DNA from: Datisca glomerata
Taxonomy: Eukaryota > Streptophyta > Magnoliopsida > Cucurbitales > Datiscaceae
Reading direction: 5' to 3'
Assembly (NCBI GenBank): GCA_003255025.1
Contig: QANY01000280.1
Coordinates: 1 to 64,000 of the forward strand
Length of the DNA: 64,000 nt
Positions 1 to 10,820 of the stretch are shown here, piece after piece; the first letter of the stretch is position 1, and every line of letters starts with the position of its first letter. A program made the position numbers and the translations under genes. The notes under the pieces are model-generated. The model did no database searches. It was not told the origin of the DNA and saw only the letters and a program-made list of their open reading frames with translations.

Positions 1-1062
1 ATAGGTTGAACGTCCCCTCCAATAATTTCCTTTACTCTATTCGGGGACTGATGTTCTCATGGTTCTCTTGTCTCGTATCTCGTCTGTTGTTCTATGAGTA
101 GATTTCTCGCTCTTTGTTATTTGCTATTTGACTGACTTCAGCACGTGTTCAAGCCATCTATTGTTGAAGAGCATGGATCTGATCTTGTCTAGTTTTCCAC
201 GCTTCACGCAGTGTTTCCGTATTCCATTCTTCCATCTCCCACATTCTGGTCATAATTGTCTAGAGTATCTCCGCCGGTGGAGTTGGTTGATCAGCCTAGT
301 TGTTACTATTTCTGGCTCCATCGCCATCATTATGGGCTGCGTTCGATTTGGTTCTAGGCAGGTGTTAGTATTTTGGGTGGGTTTCTCGAGCTTTTTTCTC
401 TCAACTCTCAATAAAGCACCAAAATGTAAATGATTTTTTTCCTCACACGAGAAAAATCTATAAACCATGGGATCACGTATCTTCTGTTTTAACTACATGA
501 TCAGATTTGGCCGTGTGATTAGATTCACAACTCTAACTTTGCTTTTCCCGTTCTGCTAGCATGGCGTATTCTAATCGGGCTTTCTTTTGCTAATGTGGAC
601 GAATGCTGAAATTATTCATGTTCATATGTATATATATATATATACATTTACATAACTAATCAAAAGAAATGCGTGGATGTAGATAAGTATAATGAATGTC
701 TTCTAACGAATACAACACAAGCATTCATGTCTATTGTGTTCTCATAGGTCACTATGTTAGGTGTTTCTTTATTTTTTCTAAGTAGAAAATAATTGTTAGA
801 TTGATTCGTCAAAACCAAATGTTTTATCTCTTTGCATATTTTAATTGATAAATTTAATACCTTAAGTTTTAGAAATAAAAAATAGAATATAGTCAATTGA
901 AATCACACCACATATAATTTAATACGGTGAGTTTTAGAAATTTTAAACTAAAGTCACAATTTAATTTCTTCTCCTAAAAAGACTGAATTTCATGTTCCTA
1001 AATTTTATTTAACAGAAATTTGAAATCTCAGTTTCGTAAGCTCCCAATTTCATACTTTTGCG
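1..1062. other. No recognisable gene; edge sequence
   Basis: No open frame here resembles a known family. The first 450 bases are less AT-rich than what follows and could be the end of a gene or repeat that starts outside the window. A short TA microsatellite lies at about 630-650. The rest is AT-rich without visible structure. Confidence 0.4.
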
Positions 1063-1089
1063 TTGGAGGGGTGCTACTGGTTTACACTC

Positions 1090-1994
1090 TTTCTCTATCA
1101 CAATTCACTCTCTCCACCTCTAAACGATCAGGAGTCATGTCTATGTTATACTTGTATTGTCTTAAGAAAGCATCAGCTAAATCTTTTCACCTCTAAATAT
1201 GTTGGTTATCCAATTGGATATACCAGTGAGATGCAGCCCCCGTCAAGCTATCTTGAAAGAAATGAATCAGCAGCTTATCATCATTTGCACAAACAACAAT
1301 CTTTGTGTAGTACATAATAAGGTGACTTCTTGGGCATGTACTACCATCATATTTTTTAAACTCAAGTAGTTTGAATTTGTGTGGGATGGTTACATGCGGT
1401 ACCAAACATAATTGGGTGGCATCAATGGTACCATATACATCTGACCCTTCAATAGCACGTAATCTCTCATCTTGAAAGTCCAGCTTATCTTTCGACGGCA
1501 GGTCTTCGCTTGGTTTGGTAACAAGCCTCTGCACATTTGGGTCATCAACATCGGGTATGATGATTGGCATATCAGCGAGTTTGCCTTGTGGAGTGAAAGC
1601 TTGGTTGTGACCAGGTGCCATTGTGGATGGGTTGTACCCAATTTTTCCTGCCTGTATCATTTCCTGGACATTTGGAAATGGGTAGTGTTGGATATTTACT
1701 GGTAGTGAAGCATGCTGAAACAGGTCAGTTTGACGACGTTGATAGGTTGGAGAGAACTCAGGGGGTAAGGTGGAGTATCGTTTGGTAGTTGATTTTGTGA
1801 TGATTGAGCCCACTGCAGATTTTCAAGACAGTTTTTCCCTTACTAGTGGCGAGGAGTTCCAGGACTCTGGCCATTTGCTCTTTCATCTCCATAATTTCTT
1901 CTTTCATTTCCTCTCTCGATTGCTCTCTTTCTTGCTCGTCCATGACCCTAACTTGAGCTCGCGTTCGATAGAGATTTCGGAGTTGACGGGCCAT
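1090..1994 (-). pseudogene. Ty3/gypsy gag remnant
   Basis: The minus strand encodes a broken Gag protein of the Ty3/gypsy type. It opens near 1994 with a basic stretch and a Glu-rich helix, shifts frame near 1790-1810, then runs through the retrotransposon gag core. That core includes KYDGST, the pattern DSLTGAASHWYIQLD, and after an in-frame stop near 1193 the expected continuation KDLADAFLRQYKYNIDM. Two nearby stops (at positions where the family has Arg-Ser-Trp) and the frameshift mean it cannot make Gag. It lies downstream, in the same orientation, of a DUF7745 domain, an arrangement seen in some plant gypsy elements. No protease or reverse transcriptase follows before the window edge. 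Confidence 0.8.
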
Positions 1995-2062
1995 CTTTGA
2001 AAAGTTTTCTTAAAATAAATACAAATAAAACAATGAGATGGTAGATTTTGCTAATGAAAAAG

Positions 2063-2066
2063 AAGA

Positions 2067-2108
<42 letters not shown>

Positions 2109-2126
2109 AACAATAATAATAATAAT
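2063..2126. repeat. (ATA/AAT)n microsatellite
   Basis: A run of about 12 AAT triplets, a short interruption, then further AAT triplets. It sits between the gag remnant and the DUF7745 region of the same decayed element. Confidence 0.9.
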
Positions 2127-2149
2127 GAAAGTAAAAATTTATGCATGAG

Positions 2150-2684
2150 AAATGAAATTGTGCAAAGTGAAAGTCCTGAAGTACTCAATTTCATCTTTCT
2201 AATTTTATTGTTTGTCAATTCCTAACTCTAAGTTTTTCCGCTTCAGATATTCTCGATACTCAACCTTGTTTCTCAAATCTCTGAATTATTTTTCGGCTTC
2301 AATCTGTGTTTATAAGATAAATCTGCCTTGACTGTTAGACGTCTATTTTCTTCCAAGAGAGCTAAATTCTTTTAACGCTCCTCATATAACTCATCCCCCT
2401 CCTTTTTTTTAACAATCTCCTTATGAGCTTTTGATAACTTGTATGATTGTAAATCCTCAACTAGTAAGGCAATATTACTTTGCCTCTACTCCCAAGCCAC
2501 GCTTTATACTCCTTTGTACAGCTCATGAGGTTCTTCTCATTTTGCACCCTTCTCATTACTTTCCAAGCTCCAATCAGCTGCTACAGTTTTTGTTCAATAT
2601 CTTAAGAATCATAATTGATCTCAATATCATTCAACGCGTGCATGGCAAGGACAAATTGTCTCATGTATAATTAACAGAGCACCA
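2150..2684 (-). pseudogene. Degraded linker between DUF7745 and gag
   Basis: Minus-strand reading gives scattered charged, coiled-coil-like pieces such as LYEER and LALLEENRRLTVK, separated by stops and frame changes. Charged linkers of this kind are common in this protein class after DUF7745, so I read it as the eroded middle of the same transposon coding region. No independent gene is seen. Confidence 0.4.
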
Positions 2685-3660
2685 TTAGTAGAGCGTAACT
2701 AGTACAACCCCATGGTCCTGGGAGCGGGACCCATTGAAAGTCGCCACATCTATCGTCAATGTCAACAGCATCCAATGGGCTTTCCAGATAACATCTTCAT
2801 ATTTCAACTTTGATAGGTGTAAGAGCCAGGCTCCTTTTGTGGAAAACTGCGGATTCCATTTGGCCATTCCAAATTCTGCAATGGTCATTCCAAATTCTTC
2901 ATCCTTGGACTTGAAAACATAACTTGAGGACATTTGAAATATGGTGGACATCTTAGATGACTAAGAATCCAAATACACAAAAGAGATGGAGAGTCGATGA
3001 ACTTCCCTTTTCCAAACACTCGTATGTGATTTAAGGAATGAAAAGCCTCAGCGAGAAATGAGATAACCGGGTTAACACCATGTTCAACTTGAAGGACCAT
3101 TTTTATCACTTTATCATCCACATAACCTTTAATCTTTAGAAATAATACGATATCATAAATACACAGTGCATAAAGAGTCATACCCTTATCTTCCTTCAAG
3201 ACATTTTGGGTGAGGTCTAGGAGGTAATCCAACGACATTCACTCATTCCCCCTTTAAATTTCAGCCTTTTCTCAATCTCAAATGCATGGACAGTACCCAA
3301 GAGCTTGGATAAAGCTCTCTTCAAAGTGAACTTTTTGTCGTAATTATAAAATTTATCTGTGTTTTGCAGTGGGACATTCAGTAGGACTTGATATTCTTCA
3401 ATTGTAGGAGTGAGATCAATTGTTCCAAAGGTGAAACATCTGTATGGAGGGTCCCAAAAATGCATTAAAGCCTTAAGAACGGGAGCGTTGACTGTAATAT
3501 ACAGAAGATAAGCGATGTGACCATATTCGCCGATAAATAAATTTTTTTGCTCTGGTGAAAAATCATCTCATATCTTGTTCAACCTTTCCAAGTCAATGTG
3601 TGAGAACTCTATCTTAGAATTTAATGGTAGAAGAACGACATCTTCCTTTTTCAGACAATC
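2685..3660 (-). pseudogene. DUF7745 / plant mobile domain remnant
   Basis: This stretch encodes a broken DUF7745 domain, a transposon-associated relative of the plant mobile (aminotransferase-like) domain. Reading from 3660 downward, the family signatures appear in order: FIGEYGHIAYLL, then ALMHFWDPPYRCFTFG, then DLTPTIEEYQVLL, then VEHGVNPVISFLAEAF and a following RVFGKGKFID block. The frame changes at about 3220-3240 and again at about 2890, and at least one stop lies near 3570, so it is not intact. Its catalytic or binding role is unknown in general. Its place just upstream of gag suggests it was the first part of a gypsy-type polyprotein or a separate element ORF. Confidence 0.75.
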
Positions 3661-3989
3661 TCCTTTTTGTTTCTGCGTTTCCTCTTACCATTGGGCTATC
3701 ATAACTTGATCTTCTATCACACTTGAGTGGAAGTCATGGTCTCTAAGATATGAATGAATTGAATACTTCTTTACAATCCCTATTACCCAGAATGATGCAT
3801 GTATGCAAAAAAAAGATGAGATCAGAAGTGAAACAATGAAGAAGGGGAACAAATGTTTAAGTAGTGTAAGGAATATATACATGAACAAAATTAATCCTAA
3901 CACAATATTTAAGCAAAATCTCTATTTCTATCAAACATTGGTCATGACATGGGCGCTAAAACATAAGACATGTGTGATTGGGCTCTAAT

Positions 3990-4700
3990 CTCTTAAAAAG
4001 GCTCCCAGATTATACGCACCGTTATCCGAACGAAGTAACAAAAGCCCCCAATCGGATCCCGAAAGGGTCGACCTGAGTGAGAACTTTCATGAGCCTGTAC
4101 AGGAACCGCAGTTTCACGAAGACATTCCACTACTCATTCACACTAATCTTAAAGGGAAAGCATGGGTACAGGGCTAGTGTATGTGTGTGGAATCAGAAAT
4201 TATGTAAAGCAAAATACATTAAACAAACTATATACAATTACCAGCACGAATAAGAAAAATAATTAATCGAATAAACAAACAAAGAAGCATAAAAAGGATA
4301 GCATATTATGTAATTTTGACTCGACTCTCTATCGATCTAAAAATGGTTAGACCGATTGCCTCCCAGTGGAGTCGCCAAGCTGTGGCAACGTGCCTGCGAC
4401 GCGAAGCGGTGATTGAAAAATTATTTTTTTTTAAAAAATCAGAGTCGCCACCAATCATTTTAGGGTGTGATTGGTTACCCAATTTTAAAACAAAAATTCT
4501 GGTCTACAAAAACTCAAAGTAGGTTCATGAGTCATTTATGTGTGGGGAAGGTATTGGCACCCACAACACTCATTGTTAAAACGGTTATCAAATTCAATCA
4601 AATGCTACCCAAGTTATGTTTTAAAAAATACAGTTGAAGAAATTCATTTTTGAATGTCTCATTTGATACATTTTGTATCAAAAAAATGAACAAAATAAAT
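3990..4700 (-). mobile_element. Leader, primer-binding site and LTR edge of the gypsy remnant
   Basis: On the minus strand the sequence TGGCGACTCCACTGGGAG occurs at about 4360-4380. This matches the typical primer-binding region of plant Tat-lineage gypsy elements, where TGGCGACTCC follows the 5' LTR. The sequence above it (about 4385-4700, with the plus-strand block GGGAAGGTATTGGCACCC near 4546) resembles the LTR side. I cannot place the outer LTR end. Together with the DUF7745 and gag remnants this makes one minus-strand element missing its 3' part. Confidence 0.55.
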
Positions 4701-5890
4701 TATCTTTAATGGGTGGTACAAAGGTCTCCCCTCTATTTATTGGCAAACTTATGGCTTCATTTTTTGTTTTAGTCCTTTTGCTCCTTCTTTTTATTTTTTA
4801 GTCCTTGGACAATTCTTCTTATTTTTAGGCCTTGGGCTATTTTTCAAATCATACATATAGTCTTAGACTAGTATATGGATCAAAAATTAAAATTTTAATT
4901 TTAAAGTATTGAACCGGACAAAACACGATATCTACACTACATCAGCACAATAAAATTTGAGCTAGTTTTTAGCTTCAATAGTACACCACATTTTGAAAAT
5001 AAATAAAAAATATCCATAAGCAAACATTCGTCAAACATAATCAACCATATATTTATCACCAAAATTCTCAATATCCGGTTGATCAAAATACCATCAACTT
5101 CAATCCATATATACCAACTACTTAAATCCATAACTACCAACTAATTAAATCATTCATAAAAAATTCATCAGATCTATCAACTACCAGTTAAAGTACTTAA
5201 AACAATAAAACATCAAGTTTTTCACTCGATCATAGTTAATAAACCAAAATATCGATCTATGAATCTCCTTCTTGCGTCTGAGTGATGATATGTAAGATTG
5301 GAGGTGTGAAAATGTTAGTTCTAGGATGCAGGATGATTTCCATGTTCTATTTATATTTTTGCTTCTTTCATCTCTTACCATATAGTTTCGTAATATCAGG
5401 CCCATTTCCCTTGCACTGTCTGGTTAATGGCACCATTTTAACTAGAGACTTGTTGATGGTTGACGGAACAGGTGGTGGAATAGTGGGCTGGACAATGGGT
5501 GCTTCCTATCATTGAATTCAGATATTTTAAATCAGTCAAGAATAATATACATATATATATAGTTATTCAAAAGTATATCAATCGTTTACATCTATATCAA
5601 CCAAGCTTAAATTTGGTTGATCGTTAAGCACATCATCATGACTGCCCTTATTCAGTTTAGTGGAAATTTGATAGCTAGGTCCATCTCCCATGTCCTTATT
5701 TGAAGTTGTAATAGTTTGTGCATGAATTTTGTTGATCTTCCACACCTTTATCAACACCCTGGAATGGATGTTATCAATTCGTATTCATAATTATGAAAAA
5801 TATTATATTCAGTATTTCAATGATTTACTACACAAAATACATTACATTTCATCACAATGCATACAATGATCAAACAATGAAAGAAATGAA
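4701..5890. other. AT-rich, no gene recognised
   Basis: Short open frames occur on both strands but none shows a known motif. Part may belong to the upstream LTR or to the 3' end of the adjacent DUF1985 gene fragment. I looked for a C48 (Ulp1) protease domain, a frequent partner of DUF1985, and did not find its His/Asp/Cys signatures. Confidence 0.4.
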
Positions 5891-5893
5891 TAT

Positions 5894-7329
5894 TCATCCA
5901 AAAATACAAAATAATTCATAATCAATAATTGATATATACACATTTGTCTTTGACAGACTTAACAAATCTTCCAACATAGAGTTGATCCTCTCAAGTTGCT
6001 TATCAATTTTTTCCTCTAGATGTTCTAATCTAGCTTCAATAAAATGTTCTCTCACTGTTTTTCTTTTCTTAGGTTCAGAATCTTCAACAATATTATGAGA
6101 TTCAATTATAGTCTCATCAATCTCTGGTTGAGTGTCAACCACTTCTTTACCTTTAGATAGTCTAGATTTTCTGTCATAGTTGATACTCTTTAATTCATCA
6201 GAAGTTGCTTGGAACTTCTCAATCTCCATCTTGAATCATTAAATGAAAGTACGTTAAATTTATAACAAATATATATTTAAATAAAATATATCAAAACTAA
6301 TTTATACTTACATTCTTATGCCTAGAAACCATGTCTATTAAATCACTCTTGTCTGGTTGACCTGTCACTGTCCAGTTATTTATCCTCAGAGTACCATTAC
6401 CCACTCTTTTTCTTTTTACAAACTACATCATTGGTGTCATCAATAATGTTATTGTTATGAGTGCCCAAACGATTAAAGCATGTGGAAAACCATAGAAAGC
6501 ATGCGCATTACTATCAGGAAAGTTGTTGATTTTCCTCATGCTTGCAACTGTTACCTCAAATGCCAACTAACCCCAAGGATGTACATCATACAAATCATCA
6601 TTATCAACCAACAAAATATGAAAATGATCAATCAAAATATGCTCATTCTTTGGAATCAACATATTTTCCAGGCAATACAACTTTGCAAGCTTAATTATCT
6701 CCTCATCATCATCATTTTTGGCGATTGTCCAAGTATCAAATGCGAAGTTCAACATCTTTCTAGAAACTGTCGTATTATTCTTAAAATACTTTCTTTCAAT
6801 TTCCCATCTCCTAAACCTATCAATATGTACTGATGAAGTGCATCACAAACCACTTATGACCACAAAATCTGTTATGGTGAAACGAGTCACCCGTCTATTG
6901 AAATTGAAATAAATGGCATCATTCCTCCCATGGTGGCATTGTTTTCTATCTATATGCAACAGTAATTGAGCCAGAAACTTCATAATTTGGAAATCAAGAA
7001 AATGTCCAAAACATCCTTTCATGAATGTCTCTCTCTGCTTATTAGTCAAACTCAGATTTACATGTTCCATTATTGATGCATAGAGAATAAGATTATGCTT
7101 TTGATTTTTGTTTAAGTTCGAGTTAGATACAGTCAATTTAAAACCCTATAACAGTATAATATTGCTTCACATTTTATACTAATAAGTATATAAATATTTT
7201 AAAATATATTGAATCTCATTTTACCTCATTTTGATTTTCTTCATTGAAACACTACTTACGCTTTCCTGTGGACATTTGCTTGGTGCTCTTTTTGCTCGAT
7301 TTTGATGATTCACCTTTAACACTTTTATC
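5894..7329 (-). pseudogene. DUF1985 gene fragment (transposon-associated), three exon pieces
   Basis: The main exon, 7136 to about 6420, encodes a DUF1985 domain: KQRETFMKGCFGHFLDF, then YFNFNRRVTRFTITDFVVISGL, DDDEEIIKLAKLYCLEN, VHPWG and a C-terminal INNFPDSNAHAFYGFPHALI. The pieces stay in one frame but are cut by two premature stops, one after VVISGL and one after VHPWG. A Lys/Ser-rich exon lies upstream at about 7329-7255 after an acceptor-like TTTTGGCAG. A downstream exon, 6229-5894, holds an acidic then helical region (EHLEEKIDKQLERINSMLEDL). DUF1985 is usually carried by Mutator-like or CACTA transposons together with a Ulp1 protease, which I do not see here. Likely dead. Confidence 0.7.
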
Positions 7330-8190
7330 TGCCAAAATCAGTACATAAACAAATAAATAAATGATTATCAGAGTTTCATAACATTCAATCATATAACACA
7401 TTATATAATCAATATGTTATTGACATATTGGTTATATTAATGATTGATTCAGTATTATAAAATGATATAACATATATCAAACAACAACAATCTATCATTT
7501 ATTTATTCTGTCAAAAATAATCACACAAATACATTAATATAATTACAGTGAAAATAGTACAGAACTATGGATTTACCCATATAAATATTATATTGAACAC
7601 AACAAAGTTAACCATTCATTGATAAGAATTTACGGATCTAACAAAATTACTAAAATTGTACAGAACTATCTAGTTCCTGAAAGGGTAAAAATTAGACTTT
7701 CATTAACAAATTGTAGTTGGAATTTAGACTAAACTAGTATAATATTTAATAGATGTTATATTTAATAAACCTGATAGTAATTTGAAATATGAACTATCAG
7801 GTTTTCCAAAAGTTTGAAATATGGTTTTAGATTTTGTTGATAGAAGACTCAGTTGGAAACTAGACTAACCTAGACTAACCTAATATTCTTCAGTAGATGC
7901 TATACTCAATAATCCCATTAATTTTTTTTAAATCAATATATAAGAAAACAAAGAAATCGTGGCATTTTTACTAAATCCAACCATTATTCATTTATTGATT
8001 CAAGTAGTCGAAGAACAGAAAGATTTTTTTTGTTTGATAATACCTTAAAGTTGTTAGAGATGATAGAAGAGAAAAGTTACAGCGTTGTTATATAGACCGA
8101 GTTTTGTGTCGTCGTCAATGGATTTCTCTATGTTTTGTAAAAGGGCGTCAATGGAGATTCTCTCACTCTGTAGATAGAGGTTTCAGAAGT
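7330..8190. other. AT-rich intergenic DNA
   Basis: No gene recognised. The 8080-8180 part is GC-richer and may be a leader of the DUF1985 gene fragment on the minus strand, but no start or promoter can be supported. Confidence 0.35.
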
Positions 8191-8193
8191 ATT

Positions 8194-8930
8194 GACCGAG
8201 CTTTATTGGGTTTCTTGATTTTTTTTGGTTTTGTTGTTGGATGATTGATTGACATGTGAGGTTAGTTACTATTGACCATATTTAATTAGTAGTTTTCATA
8301 ACCATAGTTAGAGTTTTTTTACTTTTCCAATTATTTTGGTGAATTTTGATCGGTGGATTTCAAAATGGAATATTTTTTTAATCAATGTGTTGGAGGAAAG
8401 TTTATATTGGCTCCATGTTTTGAGTGCAAGGAAGGATTTGTTGGTTTTTAAAATCTTCGGTAAATTGTTAAGTACCATTTATGAAAATTATAATTAAACA
8501 ATTAAATCATTAATATCGACCATAATTGAGTCAAGTATGTCTCTTATTTACTATGATATATTGATCGATATTTTTAGGGTTTCTCATTTTTTTTTAGATT
8601 ATTGCCTGACAATTGAGGTTAATTATTATTTACCCTAGTTAATTAATAGTTTTCATAACAATAATTAGATTTTTCTACTAATTATTTCACTGAATTTTGA
8701 TTGGTTGATTTCAAAATGAAATATTTTATCAATTAATGTGTTATAAGGAAGTTATTATTTTCTCTATTTTTAAGGTGAATGCAGGGCGGGATTTGTTGGT
8801 TTTTAAAATTTTTGTTAGATATGTTAATTATTGTTTATGAAAATTATAATTATATAATTAAAGCATTAATATCTACTATAATTAAGTCAAGTGTATCACT
8901 CATTTACTTATGATTTACTATTATAATCGT
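8194..8930. repeat. Diverged tandem duplication, unit about 365 bp
   Basis: Two adjacent units (about 8194-8558 and 8563-8930) share an ordered set of blocks: GGGTTTCT, a T-run, GAGGTTA, TAGTTTTCATAAC, GAATTTTGAT, GATTTCAAAATG, GATTTGTTGGTTTTTAAAAT and ATGAAAATTATAATTA. The units have diverged, so the duplication is not recent. No coding content. Confidence 0.7.
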
Positions 8931-10820
8931 ACAAAATAAACATTATATATCAATTTATTAGAATTTTTAATTTAGATCATTGATCAAATTATCACTGATT
9001 TATTTTTTATTTTTGTCAATTTAATTTGATTTCTTTTTATAAAAATTATTCAAGATTTAATTGATTGAGGAAGTTAATAAAGTAGTGGTTTAGATGGATA
9101 TTAAAAATTTTGTTATTTATAGTTTAAATATATTGTTAATTACAGTTCCCTAATTTGTAAGGTATATCAATTAAGTATATCATATTTACATATTTGATTT
9201 ATCCAAAAATATAGGTAGTATATTATATACAGGTGAGGGGCATATTTGTCTAAAACTATTGACTATTTAGAAAACGTGCTATTTACCTAAATCTATTGAA
9301 AATCTGTTATTTCTTGAAACACCCCCCCCCCTAATATTGTCGATTGTGCAAAATTTCTCTAGAAGAAATTTAAGCATTTTCAATTCCTTTAATCATTATA
9401 CAATAAGAGATAATGTACTAATTTTAATATTTATGATTTAAAATTAAAATTAGGCATTGAATTAAATAACGTACCAATCACACTCCCTAATTAAAGAATA
9501 GAAGACACTCGCCAAACAGCATGCTTTGCGCGTTATATATAAAATTAGTTATGCAGTGACTCATTAGAACTATGCGAATATTGAATTTAGTTATTGTATA
9601 TATTAAAAATTTTAATGTTCGAACATAATATACATAAAGTAAGATGAGTTAAATTTAAAATCAAATCGATACTTGAAATTAGACTATATAGAGCTACTTT
9701 TTTTAAGATTATAGAAATTGAATATTCATCAATTTTTTTTGCGTTTCTAAAAGAATGATTACAACATTAATATATTGTTGAAAAACACTTTAGTGTTTTC
9801 TCTAAATTCATTTTATGATTTTTCATGTGCTAATAACATATTACATAATATCAGTTTTACAAATTATTTACTAAAAAAGTTCCTTGTATAAAAAAGATCT
9901 CGAAATTAATCTTTACGAACATTCATGTTATAATTATCCAACATTATACAAATATTTAAACTACAAATTACAATCAAAATTTTTTTGCAATGAATTAAAT
10001 GAAAAATATATGAAATACTTAATTTGTAGGATATTTTAAGGGACTTTAAGGGTAAAAAAGAAAATAAAAAAAATTAAACTCATTTTAATATAGTAAGTAT
10101 AGATATAGATATAGATATAGATGTACATAGTTTACTTATACATTTATATAAAAAAAACCCTTGTACCATACAGAAATTGTAATGTAGAATTTTTACTACC
10201 ATATTGTATCCAAGATGCTGCAACATGACTCATTATACCTTAATCTGGCTGATTTTTTTTTTTTTGTAAAAACGGAAGTATGAAAGTAGGTTAATAATTA
10301 ACATAGAGACTGCATAAGCCATAATTACTTGTAAATGTTTGTATTTTAGCCAGTCGTTTTATGACACAATGAAAAAAAAGAAAAGAAATAGATAGACAAC
10401 CAATGCGTAATTGATCTCTGAATCATCCATTTGAATCTTCTATTTTGAAAATTAGCGCAAGAAGTCGGAAAAAATAAAAGATACTTTTTTTATTTTTTTT
10501 ATTTTGTCTTGTTACTTAATTGATATGAGACATTTATTTTCAAAACGGATGTGCTCGAGTCGAATACGACCACTTGTGTTCTCACACATGAGGGGATCGA
10601 ATGCATTGGAATCAGTGGGTGCAGATTCACTTCAAATGGGTCTGACCCAGATAACCAAGCCCACGTGAATTGGAATTATAAAACTGATCAGGTTAAAATG
10701 ATGAAATTTATTTTTTTACAAATTTTTTATAAATAAATTATTTATCTCAATCATTTTAAAAAATATATATATCTGTGTTTACGATTTAAGTTGAAAAATT
10801 AATTTTTCTTATCATTTTTT
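8931..10820. other. AT-rich intergenic DNA with repeat debris
   Basis: No gene. Notable pieces are a C homopolymer at about 9325-9335, a GATATA microsatellite at about 10099-10127 that ends a repeat related to copies near 26.3 and 26.7 kb, and a GC-richer patch at 10550-10680 with a short open frame that matches nothing I recognise. Confidence 0.4.
10000..10128 (+). repeat. Dispersed repeat 3' end, copy 1
   Basis: Shares the ordered blocks GAATTAAATGA, TTTAAGGGTAAAAAAG, CATTTTAATATAGTA and a TAGATATAGATA tail with 26280-26430 and, more weakly, with 26640-26770. This looks like one family of small non-autonomous elements. The class is not determined. Confidence 0.5.
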
